A stretch of DNA of 64,000 bases from Shewanella sp. NIFS-20-20 (lineage in GTDB: Bacteria; Pseudomonadota; Gammaproteobacteria; Enterobacterales; Shewanellaceae): the NCBI RefSeq assembly GCF_019209865.1, contig NZ_JAHUTT010000002.1, forward strand, positions 1 to 64,000. Reading direction: 5' to 3'. The position numbers and the translations under genes are program-made. Below are positions 19,139 to 28,487 of the stretch, in pieces. The notes below the pieces were generated by a model. The model did no database searches, was not told the origin of the DNA, and worked only from the letters and a program-made list of their open reading frames with translations. Within the stretch, counting starts at the first letter, position 1; each line of letters opens with the position of its first letter.

Positions 19139-20710
19139 CTAGCCAAGAGAATCAGCACCGCTGTTCAATTTCCACGGCTTAACGCCGCAAATAATCATCA
19201 TCCCTAAGTATACTCCCGCACCGACACCAATCAGTTTCAGCAAGATAGCGGTTCGCTCAGCGATGTGCCAATCGAGCCACGCTTGCTGTTCCGGCATCAT
19301 GTATAACAAGCAGGCGACCATGGCGACGGTAGCGAGTAAGGTTTTAGCGAAGAACACGACCGTTTTACGACTAACTTGGTACACCCCTTGGCGATGCAAG
19401 CCCCAGTAAAGCATACCGGCGTTGAGCAAAGCCGACATCGAGGTCGCAATGGCTAAACCGACATAACCAAACGGCACGGCTAAGACTAAGTTGAAAGCCA
19501 TATTACTAACCATGGCAATAATGCCGTAGCGTACCGGCGTTCGAGTATCTTGACGGGAAAAGTAACCGGGCGCTAATACCTTGACCATCATAAAACTGAG
19601 TAAACCAGAGCCATAAGCGACTAAGGCATAAGATGCCATTTCAACATCCTTGATCTCGAACTCACCGCGCATAAACAACACCATGAGCATTGGCTTAGCC
19701 AAGATAATCAATCCAAGCATGGCCGGCATCCCCAACAACAAGATAGCGCGCACCCCCCAGTCCATGGTGGCCTTAAAGCCATCGCCATGGTCATTCACAT
19801 GGCGCCGCGATAACGCAGGCAAAATCACCGTACCAATGGCAATGCCGAAAATGCCTAACGGGAACTCCAATAAGCGATCCGCGTAATACAACCAGCTGAT
19901 CGAGCCCGTCATCAGAAAACTGGCGATAAAGGTGTCGAGCAGCAAGTTGATTTGCGACACGGAAACCCCAAATAGCGCCGGTATCATTAAGGTGCGGATT
20001 TTGACCACCCCAGGGTGATGCCAGCCCCAGCGAGGTTTAACTAAGGCATCTTCGCGCCACAAAAACGGAATTTGAAACAATAATTGCACCACCCCGCCCA
20101 TAAACACACCAATGGCCAAGCCGATTTCCGGCTGTTCCATACTCGGCGACAACCAAATAGCCGCAGTAATAATGGCAATATTTAAAAACACCGGGGTAAA
20201 GGCTGAAACAGCGAAGCGACCACGGGTATTTAAGATGGCTCCGGCTAACGCGGTAAAGGTAATAAACCACAAATAGGGAAAGGTAATCTTTAACATTAAA
20301 GAGGCTAATTCATACTTGGCTCCTGCAGGTTCATCATGCAGCCAAGCCCAAAACCAGCCGCCGCCAAAGAGTGCCGTTAATACCGGCGAGGCAATCACGC
20401 CGACAATGGTCACGCCAGTCACAAGCACCCCCAAGGTGCCACACACTTTAGCGATTAATTCTTTGGTCTCAGCGCTGGTTTTTTTTTCTTGATATTCAGT
20501 CAACACTGGCACAAATGCTTGTGCAAATGCGCCTTCCGCGAACAAACGCCTTAAAAAGTTGGGGATTTTGTTGGCAAAGAAAAAAACATCGGCACTGCTA
20601 CCAGCCCCCATTAAATTGGCAATGACCATATCGCGGATCAAGCCTAATATGCGTGAAATAAACGTCATGGCACTGACAATTGCGCCAGAACGCATCAATT
20701 TTTTACTCAA
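19139..20710 (-). CDS. murJ: Lipid II flippase MurJ
   Basis: 523 residues, about 14 transmembrane helices. It flips lipid II across the inner membrane for peptidoglycan synthesis. Functionally important charged residues are visible, offset by two from E. coli: R20, R26, D41 and R54 within FISRILGLIRD, SSADVFFF and FLRRLFAEGAFAQAFVP. The start is a TTG (20710) with GAGG 5 nt upstream; the next ATG would shorten the N-terminus by five residues. It is the first gene of the probable murJ-ribF-ileS-lspA-fkpB-ispH operon and divergent from rpsT. Confidence 0.96.
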   Translation of the reverse strand: MSKKLMRSGAIVSAMTFISRILGLIRDMVIANLMGAGSSADVFFFANKIPNFLRRLFAEGAFAQAFVPVLTEYQEKKTSAETKELIAKVCGTLGVLVTGVTIVGVIASPVLTALFGGGWFWAWLHDEPAGAKYELASLMLKITFPYLWFITFTALAGAILNTRGRFAVSAFTPVFLNIAIITAAIWLSPSMEQPEIGLAIGVFMGGVVQLLFQIPFLWREDALVKPRWGWHHPGVVKIRTLMIPALFGVSVSQINLLLDTFIASFLMTGSISWLYYADRLLEFPLGIFGIAIGTVILPALSRRHVNDHGDGFKATMDWGVRAILLLGMPAMLGLIILAKPMLMVLFMRGEFEIKDVEMASYALVAYGSGLLSFMMVKVLAPGYFSRQDTRTPVRYGIIAMVSNMAFNLVLAVPFGYVGLAIATSMSALLNAGMLYWGLHRQGVYQVSRKTVVFFAKTLLATVAMVACLLYMMPEQQAWLDWHIAERTAILLKLIGVGAGVYLGMMIICGVKPWKLNSGADSLG

Positions 20711-21031
20711 ATGAGCCTCTCAAAAGCTATTTCTTATCAATATCGGTGGCTTTGTAAGCCAAATTCGAGCATTTAATCTGCGTTAAACCCCAGCTAGCTA
20801 AAGGGATGTGCGCCAGTTCGTAAAAAATCATCACTCACGCTGTCATAGCAATCCATTTACTGGTAGAATTGCGCCACATCTTACACGAGTTGGGTTGAAG
20901 ATAGCCAAGTCAGGTTGGATTATTTTGTATTAATGACCGATATTCACTCATTGGCATTGACAAAATCACAAAATGCGGGCATATTCCTCGGCCTTTGAAA
21001 AATATTAAACCCAGTTTTTAGGAGTTGCACC
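20711..21031. other. Divergent murJ/rpsT promoter region
   Basis: This 321-bp region carries the promoters for murJ (-) and rpsT (+). The clearest element is the extended -10 at 20861-20869. The remaining sequence, including a long rpsT leader, shows no gene or strong hairpin. Confidence 0.5.
20861..20869 (+). promoter_or_regulatory. Extended -10 promoter candidate for rpsT
   Basis: TGGTAGAAT is a TGn-extended -10 element (hexamer TAGAAT 20864-20869) about 160 bp upstream of rpsT. The -35 region (near TGTCAT, 17 nt upstream) is poor, as is common with extended -10 promoters. Confidence 0.4.
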
Positions 21032-21298
21032 TTGGCTAATAGCAAGTCTGCAAAGAAGCGCGCGCTTCAATCTGAAAAGCGTCGCCAGCATAACGCCAGC
21101 CGTCGCTCAATGTTACGTACCTACGTTAAGAAAGTTATCGCTGCTATCAAAGCTGGCGATCACACTAATGCTGTTGCTGCGTTCAACGCTGCCCAGCCTA
21201 TCGTAGATCGTATGGCGACTAAAGGCCTGATCCACAAGAACAAGGCTGCCCGTCAAAAGGCTCGTCTGAACGCAAAGATCAAAGCACTGGTTGCTTAA
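21032..21298 (+). CDS. rpsT: 30S ribosomal protein S20
   Basis: 88 residues, full length for S20, starting with TTG at 21032 after the ribosome-binding site GGAG. The E. coli rpsT gene also starts with UUG, which is tied to its translational autoregulation, so the unusual start is probably meaningful here. The sequence is strongly basic ([20 protein letters not shown] at the N-terminus) and binds 16S rRNA. It is monocistronic, with a strong terminator. Confidence 0.98.
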   Translation: MANSKSAKKRALQSEKRRQHNASRRSMLRTYVKKVIAAIKAGDHTNAVAAFNAAQPIVDRMATKGLIHKNKAARQKARLNAKIKALVA

Positions 21299-21311
21299 TC
21301 TTTACGTTAAT

Positions 21312-21341
21312 AAAAAAAACCGGCCTAGGCCGGTTTTTTTA
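21312..21341. terminator. rpsT terminator, bidirectional
   Basis: ACCGGCC/GGCCGGT with a two-base loop (21319-21334), flanked by an A run and a T run on opposite sides. It serves rpsT on + and probably the ArsR-type gene on -. Confidence 0.9.
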
Positions 21342-21355
21342 TTTGTAACGCTTAA

Positions 21356-21664
21356 CTACAGCGGTTGATGATTTCCGTAAAGGTCATTCAGCAGCTGAAT
21401 AATCGCCTTCACTTCATCACTCTTCAGTGAATAGTAGACCGTTTGCGCTTCTTTTCTTGTTGTGACTAAATTATCTTTGCGCAGCCAAGCTAAGTGTTGA
21501 GACAGGGCTGATTGGCTAAGTCCCAATTTCTTGTTCATTTCGCCGACGCACATTTCACCTTCTGTCAGTAAATAACACAGAATAAAAAGACGACGCTCGT
21601 TCGCTAATGCTTTTAATAATACAACCGCATGGTCTGCGCGTTGTTGAATTAATTCTATACTCAT
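21356..21664 (-). CDS. ArsR-family winged-helix repressor
   Basis: 102 residues from ATG 21664. It is a typical small ArsR/SmtB dimer: ALANERRLFILCYLL, then the recognition helix region LGLSQSALSQHLAWLRKD and the wing ending TVYYSL. Two Cys are present, C30 (ILCYLL) and C39 (EMCVGE). There is no ELCVCDL-type metal box and no C-terminal Cys partner of the kind found in HlyU/BigR/SqrR redox sensors, so both metal sensing and persulfide sensing are uncertain. It converges on rpsT and is divergent from the M28 peptidase gene, which it might regulate. The ligand is unknown. Confidence 0.88.
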   Translation of the reverse strand: MSIELIQQRADHAVVLLKALANERRLFILCYLLTEGEMCVGEMNKKLGLSQSALSQHLAWLRKDNLVTTRKEAQTVYYSLKSDEVKAIIQLLNDLYGNHQPL

Positions 21665-21799
21665 TTTGAGCTCTATCTCCGTAAGCAATCACCACCCCTA
21701 ATATAGCCTTAGCTTAGGAATATAGTCGGGACATATCCCACACTTTTTGCTAACTTGTTTTTAAAAATGAGAGGTACGTAAAGAAATATAAGGATAGCT

Positions 21800-23203
21800 A
21801 TGAAATTACCTAAGTATAAATGGCCGATTTTGCTGTTATCAGCCTTATTAACTGCATGCTCTACTAACGAACCTATTGTTAAAAATCAAAATGTTAGCTT
21901 GCAATTATTGCAAAAAGGTCAAGATTCAGAGTTAGCATATCAATTACTCGAATCATTAACAGTTGAAGTGGGTCCAAGATTGCCGGGATCGCCTGCTGAC
22001 TTACAGGCGGTTAATTGGGCTGTAACCCAATTGAATCGCCTAGGGTTTGATCGCGTCTATAAAGAAGCGGTGACCGTTCCCGTGTGGCATAGAGGTCAGG
22101 CTCACGCCGACATTGTTGCCCCCTACCCCCAACCACTAGTGATCACGGCTCTCGGAGGCAGCATAGCCACCCCAGCGGAAGGCATCACCGCCGATATCAT
22201 TCGCTTTACTAGCTTAGCCGCCCTCGAGCTCGCATCTGTGGATGAGGTATTTGGTAAGATCGTGTTTATCGATCATAAAACTGAGCGTCATATCAATGGC
22301 CAAGGCTATGGGCAAACGGTACCCGGCCGCAGCAAGGGCGCTGTCAGCGCCGCGAAGAAAGGCGCGGTGGCGATTCTTATTCGCTCCATAGGTACTGACA
22401 GTGATCGCATGCCTCATACTGGCATGATGCGCTATCAACCGGATGTGAAGCCCATTCCGGCGGCCGCGCTCTCCAATCCGGATGCCGATCTGATAACCGC
22501 CATGCTCAAGCGCCAACAAGGCGTGCGGATCCAGCTTGACCTATCGCCACAGGATCAAGGGACGGCCACCTCTTACAATGTTATTGCTGAGCTCACCGGC
22601 AGCAGTAAGCCTGAAGAAATCGTCCTGATAGGTGCTCACCTTGATTCTTGGGATGAGGGCACTGGCGCGTTAGATGACGGCGCAGGCGTTGCTATCGTCA
22701 CTGCCGCCGCTAAATTAATTGCCGATTTGCCGACGCGGCCCGCTCGCACCATACGAGTGGTACTCTTTGCGGCTGAGGAAATTGGGTTAGTGGGTGCCAA
22801 ACAATATGTCATCGACCATCAACATGAACTGAATCTGCACTATATTGCGGCAGAATCTGACTTTGGTGCCGGCAGCATTTATCAACTGGACGTCAATGTT
22901 AACCCGGAAGTATTGACTGCCGTACAGCATTATATGATGCCCTTGGCTGACTTAGGGGTCAACGCCGGTAACAATCAAGCGCGGGGGGCTCCTGATGTTT
23001 CTCTATTTCCTGCGCTCGGCGTTCCAGTGGCGTCACTAAGGCAAGATGGTCGGGATTATTTTGATTATCACCACACCCCCAATGACACCTTAGACAAGGT
23101 TGACCCTATCAGCCTTAAGCAAAATGTAGCGGTGTGGAGCCAATTTACCTATTTGATGGCCCAATCAGAGTTACCCTTGCGCCCGATAGTAGAACAAGAC
23201 TAA
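21800..23203 (+). CDS. M28-family zinc metallopeptidase, lipoprotein
   Basis: 467 residues. A lipoprotein signal with lipobox LTAC places the acylated Cys at C20. The M28 dizinc catalytic set is intact: H280 and D292 (GAHLDSWDEGTGALDDGAG), catalytic E326 with E327 (AAEEIGL), D354 (AESDFGAGS) and H425 (YHHTPNDTLD). A protease-associated insert domain lies at about 120-255. The arrangement resembles carboxypeptidase Q/aminopeptidase-like enzymes, so it probably trims exogenous peptides in the periplasm or at the outer membrane. Substrate preference is unknown. Confidence 0.92.
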   Translation: MKLPKYKWPILLLSALLTACSTNEPIVKNQNVSLQLLQKGQDSELAYQLLESLTVEVGPRLPGSPADLQAVNWAVTQLNRLGFDRVYKEAVTVPVWHRGQAHADIVAPYPQPLVITALGGSIATPAEGITADIIRFTSLAALELASVDEVFGKIVFIDHKTERHINGQGYGQTVPGRSKGAVSAAKKGAVAILIRSIGTDSDRMPHTGMMRYQPDVKPIPAAALSNPDADLITAMLKRQQGVRIQLDLSPQDQGTATSYNVIAELTGSSKPEEIVLIGAHLDSWDEGTGALDDGAGVAIVTAAAKLIADLPTRPARTIRVVLFAAEEIGLVGAKQYVIDHQHELNLHYIAAESDFGAGSIYQLDVNVNPEVLTAVQHYMMPLADLGVNAGNNQARGAPDVSLFPALGVPVASLRQDGRDYFDYHHTPNDTLDKVDPISLKQNVAVWSQFTYLMAQSELPLRPIVEQD

Positions 23204-23210
23204 ACCGTTA

Positions 23211-23235
23211 GGCCTCAGTTACTAAGGCTGAGGCC
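23211..23235 (+). terminator. Possible terminator of the M28 peptidase gene
   Basis: Perfect 8-bp stem GGCCTCAG/CTGAGGCC with a 9-nt loop, 7 bp past the stop codon. No T tract follows, so it may be an mRNA 3'-end stabiliser rather than a strong terminator. Confidence 0.45.
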
Positions 23236-23273
23236 AACCTTGCTTGCACTGTGGACAGTTATCATCAATGCGA

Positions 23274-24047
23274 TTAAGGGGCGTCGCGCAAAAATACCGG
23301 CGAGTCAGCGCTTGAGCCTTGCGGGCTGTAATAATATCCATCACGATTAAAAGCCAGTATTTGCTCAACACTATCAACTTTATTTTCAAGTAAATAGCGT
23401 GTCATCAAGCCACGCGCTTTCTTGGCGTAAAAACTAATAATTTTATACTGACCATTCTTAAAGTCTTTAAAGACTGGGGTGATAACCCGAGCCGCCAATT
23501 GCTTTGGTTTAACGGCCTTAAAATATTCATTAGATGCCAAGTTAACCAACAAACCATCTTGATGGTGTTCCATTTCGAGATTCAGCTCATCAGTGATGAT
23601 GTCGCCCCAAAAAGCGTAAAGGTTGTTACCACGAGGATTGTTAAGGCTGGTGCCCATCTCGAGTCGATAGGCCTGCATTAAATCCAAAGGTTTCAGCAAA
23701 CCATATAAGCCCGATAATATTCTCAATTGCTGCTGAGCTTGGTTAATCACCACGGCATCCATGGAATCAGCATCTAAGCCGGTATACACGTCACCGCGAA
23801 AAGCAAACATCGCTTGCTTGGCATTGCTGAGGCGAAATGGCGGTTGCCAGCTGGCAAAACGCGCCGCATTTAATCCCGCAATTTTATCACTCACCTTCAT
23901 CAAACTCGCGATATCTATTGGCGTTAGCTCGCGACACACTGGGATTAATGCTTGGCTGTGGGCTAATAGTTTGGGTTGCGAAAATTGCTCAGTGGGCGCT
24001 GGCTGCTCAAAATCCAAGGTTTTGGCCGGTGAAACTAAAATAAGCAT
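23274..24047 (-). CDS. yaaA: Peroxide-stress protein YaaA
   Basis: 257 residues from ATG 24047 (GGAG 9 nt upstream), the family's normal length; an in-frame upstream extension is rejected. The conserved DUF328/UPF0246 sequence is clear: [43 protein letters not shown] and [14 protein letters not shown]. coli YaaA lowers intracellular iron and limits DNA and protein damage during hydrogen peroxide stress, and binds DNA. It follows the symporter gene on the same strand but is separated from it by a terminator. Confidence 0.96.
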   Translation of the reverse strand: MLILVSPAKTLDFEQPAPTEQFSQPKLLAHSQALIPVCRELTPIDIASLMKVSDKIAGLNAARFASWQPPFRLSNAKQAMFAFRGDVYTGLDADSMDAVVINQAQQQLRILSGLYGLLKPLDLMQAYRLEMGTSLNNPRGNNLYAFWGDIITDELNLEMEHHQDGLLVNLASNEYFKAVKPKQLAARVITPVFKDFKNGQYKIISFYAKKARGLMTRYLLENKVDSVEQILAFNRDGYYYSPQGSSADSPVFLRDAP

Positions 24048-24096
24048 GAGATATTTCTCCATAAATTCTTTTATCATCATACCTAACAGACCAAAA

Positions 24097-24123
24097 AAAA
24101 CCACGCACTGCTGGCGTGGTTTT
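24097..24123 (-). terminator. Terminator of the AGCS symporter gene
   Basis: The stem AACCACGC/GCGTGGTT (24099-24106, 24114-24121) has an 8-T run on the - strand side. It lies between the symporter stop and yaaA. Confidence 0.85.
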
Positions 24124-24146
24124 TTCGATAATGCTAAACGAAACCT

Positions 24147-25586
24147 TTAATTTGACTTAACCGAATGGTCATCTGGCAACCAGATATCATCATCTAATTG
24201 CTCATTCAATTCTGGAAACTGACTACGGTCAAACTCAGGGGTTTTGCCTTGATCCACTTGGCTGCGATAATCATTAATCACGCGAATAGCCAGGCCCGAT
24301 AACAACAGCAATGCGATAATATTGACTAGTGCCATCAATCCCATCGAGACATCAGCTAAATTCCACACCAAATCGATCTTCGCTACAGCGCCAAACATCA
24401 CCATCCCCAAGACACAGACTCGGAACAAAGGCAGCGCTTTTTTGCTATTGCCGCATAAGAACATGACGTTGGTTTCGGCGTAAGAGTAATTGGCAATAAT
24501 CGAAGTAAAACAGAATAATAAAATTGCCACGGCGACAAAACCGCCGCCCCAAGAACCCACATGTTGAGTCATGGCAGCAATGGTCACTTGAATACCATCA
24601 CCAGAGCCTATGGTATCGCCAGCCAATAAAATAATGGCGGCAGTGGCCGTACAGATCACTATGGTATCAACAAATACCCCCATCATTTGCACAAACCCTT
24701 GTGAAGCGGGGTGATTAGGGTTAGGTGTTGCGCTAGCAGCAACGTTTGCCGCCGAGCCCATGCCGGCTTCGTTAGAAAACAATCCGCGCGCAATCCCCGA
24801 CTGCATCGCTTGCGCTATGGTATATGCCACACCGCCCGCGGCAACTTCTTGCCAACCGAAGGCGCTTTTGACCACCAGCACTAAAATTGCGGGTAACTGC
24901 TGGATGTTCATAATCACAATCACAAAAGCAATTGCGATATAGGCCAGTGCCATAATTGGTACAACGATTTCTGATACCTTGGCAACTTTTTTCAAGCCGC
25001 CCATGATCACCAAAGCACTCAAGAACACCAATACAATGCCCATATAAGTAGGCGGTACATCAAATACCTGATCCATGGCCGCTGAAATGGTATTGGACTG
25101 GACGGCATTAAACACTAAGCCGAACGCCACGATCAAGAAGATAGAAAACAAGATCCCCATCCAACGCTGACCTAAGCCCTTTTCCATGTAGTAAGCTGGG
25201 CCACCACGGAACTGACCGTCATGATCTCGCACTTTATAGACTTGAGCTAAGGTCGACTCAACCATTGCGGTCGCCATCCCTAAGACGGCGATCAACCACA
25301 TCCAGAACACCGCACCCGGTCCACCACCGACAATCGCGACGGCAACACCGGCCATATTACCAGCCCCTACGCGGGCCGCCATACTCGTACAAAACACTTG
25401 AAATGAAGATAAGCCCCCTTCAGAGCCTTGGCGGCTTATGGCCATAATTTTAAGGCCGTGGCCAAAATGGGTTATCTGAATAAATGCGAGGCGCAATGTG
25501 AAATATAATCCTGCGCCAACTAGGCCGTAAACTAACAACTTGCTCCACAGCAAGGTATTGAGGAAATTAATAGTCGTTTCTAACAT
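24147..25586 (-). CDS. Sodium:alanine/glycine symporter (AGCS family)
   Basis: 479 residues with about 11 transmembrane helices, close in length to E. coli YaaJ. AGCS signatures are visible: CTSMAARVGAGNMAGVAVAI, GGPGAVFWMWLIA, QFRGGPAYYMEKGLG, and GLFSNEAGMGSAANVAA. It couples sodium entry to uptake of small neutral amino acids at the inner membrane. An acidic cytoplasmic tail (residues about 440-479) ends the protein. No regulator is adjacent. Confidence 0.94.
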   Translation of the reverse strand: MLETTINFLNTLLWSKLLVYGLVGAGLYFTLRLAFIQITHFGHGLKIMAISRQGSEGGLSSFQVFCTSMAARVGAGNMAGVAVAIVGGGPGAVFWMWLIAVLGMATAMVESTLAQVYKVRDHDGQFRGGPAYYMEKGLGQRWMGILFSIFLIVAFGLVFNAVQSNTISAAMDQVFDVPPTYMGIVLVFLSALVIMGGLKKVAKVSEIVVPIMALAYIAIAFVIVIMNIQQLPAILVLVVKSAFGWQEVAAGGVAYTIAQAMQSGIARGLFSNEAGMGSAANVAASATPNPNHPASQGFVQMMGVFVDTIVICTATAAIILLAGDTIGSGDGIQVTIAAMTQHVGSWGGGFVAVAILLFCFTSIIANYSYAETNVMFLCGNSKKALPLFRVCVLGMVMFGAVAKIDLVWNLADVSMGLMALVNIIALLLLSGLAIRVINDYRSQVDQGKTPEFDRSQFPELNEQLDDDIWLPDDHSVKSN

Positions 25587-26230
25587 ATCGTTTTACTTCT
25601 TCCCGTTGCAGTGGCGCCAAACAACAACGCCAACTGTGGTGAATGAATACTTCTGATAACAGGTTACAGAATCTTGTTGTAATTTAATTATCCGTACACT
25701 AAAGCGGTTAGTGTTTCTGAACCAGCGGAGCAAAATAGCATAGATTTTACAAAAACCAGCGTGATCTACGTCGCAGTAAACCACTTGACTAACAGCAAGC
25801 TCACAGCCGACCAGTAGTCATAAACAAACCAGCAACCTATCTACATGCCCCATCGCACTGGTAATCTCGCGAACAACTTGCCGGAGTGACTCATCAGCAT
25901 CCACAGCATAGCCTGCGAGATCGAAGCGCGCGTGTATCATAAAGATTATCTTAATCGGGGCTAATATACCGAGCCATGCCCTCAATCCAAAATATTTTCG
26001 TGTTTTTACGCCTCTCACCACAATAAACCGCCAATTTACACAAAAAAACAACGAAATCGCCGTTAAAAATTATTAATTAGCAACAAATGAACTACAACTG
26101 GTAGTTTGCGTTATATCGACTAGAATTTTCAAAACATATCACATTATAAAAAGTACCCAATGCAGTAGCGTGATATGGCTTAGGATCTCAGTGATGAGCT
26201 GATTGCATTGGCAATGGACTTGGAGAATGT
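25587..26230. other. 644-bp intergenic region, symporter / ompA-like
   Basis: It contains the divergent promoters of the symporter and the OmpA-like gene. A short perfect-armed repeat AACTAC/GTAGTT lies at 26090-26106. Short open frames on the - strand (for example 25818-25940) lack ribosome-binding sites and are not called. I see no tRNA or clear small RNA, although the length would allow one. Confidence 0.4.
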
Positions 26231-27319
26231 ATGAAACATCTATCAAAGTATGTGTTGGTCGCTGCCTGTATCCCATTTGCGGCATCAGCAGCACAAGAGT
26301 TGACACCTTGGTATTTGGGTGCTGGCCTTGGCGTCAATAACTATGAGCCTGTTTGCGATCTAAAAACCATGAAAACATGCCATGATGAGAATCCTTACGC
26401 ATGGGATGTCTTCGCTGGTTATATGCTCAATGACTATTTTGGTGTGGAATTAGGTTACCGAAATCTTGGCCGAACTCAGTGGACAGATTACAGTAACAAG
26501 TTAAACGACGTCGGGGCTAAAGGCATGACCTTAGGTTTAGTCGGCGTGTGGCCATTTGCCAACGATTGGAGCCTATCGGCCGAAGTCGGGGCCATGGATT
26601 ACATTTTATCTAATAATAAGCAGTGGGGAACAGAGTACTATTCTGATCGTGGTGTAGGCTCTTATTTTGGCGCTGGTATTGGCTATAACTTCACTGAAAA
26701 CCTCAAGCTACAAGCCAAATATCGTCGCTATGAAAATCTCGACGACGATAAATGGAATACCTTAGATTTAGAAAGTAACTATTGGGGTTTAGAACTTAGC
26801 TATCGCTTTGGGCGTGAAGTTGCCGTACCCGCTCCAGTCGCTGTCATCCTTGATTCTGATAACGATGGAGTGCCTGACAATATCGATGCTTGTCCTGACA
26901 CGCCAGCGGGTTACCTGGTCGATGCCAATGGTTGCACCGTGATGGTTGAGTCCGTACAAGAATTGGCTATCGACGCTAAGTTTGCTAACAATTCGGCCGT
27001 ACTTGATCAAACCAGCTACGATGAAGTGAGTGTCCTGGCGCAATTCATGAACCAACATCCTGAATCAAGCGTCGTCATTAAAGGCTTCGCCTCAAATGTC
27101 GGCAATGCCGACTATAATATGACGCTATCACAAAAGCGTGCTGAAGCAGTCGCCAAAGTCCTTGAAGAAAAGTATGGTATTGCGGCAAATCGAATTTCAG
27201 CAAAAGGCTATGGTATAACCCAACCATTAATCGCTGGTAGCTCAGCTGAAGCCAATGCAGCAAACCGTCGTATTGAAGCCCATGTTACTGTGGTAGAAGT
27301 TGGACCTGCCATGCGTTAA
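26231..27319 (+). CDS. OmpA-family outer membrane protein
   Basis: 362 residues with TTGGAGAATGT before the ATG. The signal peptide is about residues 1-20 (cleavage at ASA/AQ). An 8-stranded OmpA-like barrel spans about 21-195 (WYLGAGLGVNNY, YRFGREV). A calcium-binding thrombospondin-3-like linker follows (DSDNDGVPDNIDACPDTP). The C-terminal OmpA/MotB peptidoglycan-binding domain is at about 245-355 (NMTLSQKRAEAVAKVL, NRRIEAHV). It tethers the outer membrane to peptidoglycan. It is monocistronic with a strong terminator. Confidence 0.94.
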   Translation: MKHLSKYVLVAACIPFAASAAQELTPWYLGAGLGVNNYEPVCDLKTMKTCHDENPYAWDVFAGYMLNDYFGVELGYRNLGRTQWTDYSNKLNDVGAKGMTLGLVGVWPFANDWSLSAEVGAMDYILSNNKQWGTEYYSDRGVGSYFGAGIGYNFTENLKLQAKYRRYENLDDDKWNTLDLESNYWGLELSYRFGREVAVPAPVAVILDSDNDGVPDNIDACPDTPAGYLVDANGCTVMVESVQELAIDAKFANNSAVLDQTSYDEVSVLAQFMNQHPESSVVIKGFASNVGNADYNMTLSQKRAEAVAKVLEEKYGIAANRISAKGYGITQPLIAGSSAEANAANRRIEAHVTVVEVGPAMR

Positions 27320-27337
27320 CACTCGCTAATACGATGC

Positions 27338-27366
27338 AAAAGCCGCTATTTTAGCGGCTTTTTTTT
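27338..27366 (+). terminator. Terminator of the OmpA-like gene
   Basis: The stem AAGCCGCTA/TAGCGGCTT (27340-27348, 27352-27360) with a 3-nt loop is followed by an uninterrupted T run. Confidence 0.92.
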
Positions 27367-27512
27367 CGCATTCTGACCACGAAGGTCACCCACATAAATC
27401 TGTTTTCATTCAGAAATGTAATTTTTTTTCAGCAAAGGTTGGAAAATCGGTAAAAATCGCTTCTAATACTCGACATGCCTATTTTCGGCCACCATTGAGA
27501 AGGATGTATTCC

Positions 27513-28469
27513 ATGGCAAGCACATTAGCGCAACTAAAAGCATTAACGACCATAGTCGCCGACACGGGCGATATTGAAGCCATTAAAAAATATCAACCAC
27601 AAGATGCAACGACCAACCCATCATTGATCTTAAAAGCATCAGAAATTCCCGAATACGAATACCTGATTGATGATGCGATTGCTTATGCCAAATCACAAAG
27701 CCAAGATCTAGCCACACAAATCGCCGATGCCGGTGATAAATTAGCGGTCAATATTGGTGTAGAAATCTTAAAATCTGTGCCAGGCCGTATGTCGACTGAA
27801 GTTGACGCCCGCTTATCGTTTGATAAAACCGCCTCGATTGCCAAAGCCAAAAAACTGGTCGCATTATATCAAGCCGCTGGCATTGATACTTCTCGCATTT
27901 TGATCAAACTCGCATCAACTTGGGAAGGGATCTGCGCCGCTAAAGAACTCGAGCAACAAGGGATTAATTGTAATCTGACCCTATTATTTAGTTTTGCTCA
28001 AGCACGCGCATGTGCCGAAGCTGGTGTCTACTTAATTTCTCCATTTGTTGGCCGTATTCTCGACTGGTACAAAAAAGACACAGGTAAAGATTACAGCGCC
28101 AGCGAAGACCCAGGTGTCGTGTCGGTGACTGAAATCTACAACTACTATAAGCAGCACGGTTATAACACGGTTGTCATGGGCGCAAGCTTCAGAAATACCG
28201 GTGAGATATTAGAGTTAGCCGGTTGTGACCGCTTAACCATTGGCCCGAATTTATTAGAAGAACTTGCCAATGATGATGCCCTTGTTGTTGCTAAATTACA
28301 GCCAGCGAAGTCATTGTCACCGGCGCCGGCGCCGATGACCGAAGCTCAGTTCCGTTGGGAATACAACCAAGATGCGATGGCGGTTGAAAAGCTGGCTGAA
28401 GGTATTCGCAATTTCGCCATCGATCAAGCGAAATTAGAAGTCATGCTGGCCGCGCGTTTATCGGCCTAA
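27513..28469 (+). CDS. tal: Transaldolase
   Basis: 318 residues from ATG 27513, matching TalB of E. coli in length and N-terminus; a start 18 bp upstream is less likely. The Schiff-base lysine is K132 ([12 protein letters not shown]), with catalytic D17 and E96 in register. It transfers dihydroxyacetone between sedoheptulose 7-phosphate and glyceraldehyde 3-phosphate in the pentose phosphate pathway. pgi follows after 18 bp, so the two genes form an operon linking glycolysis and the pentose phosphate pathway. Confidence 0.98.
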   Translation: MASTLAQLKALTTIVADTGDIEAIKKYQPQDATTNPSLILKASEIPEYEYLIDDAIAYAKSQSQDLATQIADAGDKLAVNIGVEILKSVPGRMSTEVDARLSFDKTASIAKAKKLVALYQAAGIDTSRILIKLASTWEGICAAKELEQQGINCNLTLLFSFAQARACAEAGVYLISPFVGRILDWYKKDTGKDYSASEDPGVVSVTEIYNYYKQHGYNTVVMGASFRNTGEILELAGCDRLTIGPNLLEELANDDALVVAKLQPAKSLSPAPAPMTEAQFRWEYNQDAMAVEKLAEGIRNFAIDQAKLEVMLAARLSA

Positions 28470-28487
28470 ATAGCAAAGGAGTGTGCA

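Noticed and set aside
23222..23341. 39-codon - strand frame ending in NCPQCKQGWPQP, overlapping the yaaA 3' end
   Set aside because: The CPQC motif is tempting, but there is no ribosome-binding site and it lies out of frame inside yaaA for most of its length.
25818..26051. 77-codon - strand frame in the symporter/ompA intergenic region
   Set aside because: No ribosome-binding site at any of its starts and no family resemblance; the composition looks like noncoding sequence. A remnant gene cannot be excluded.
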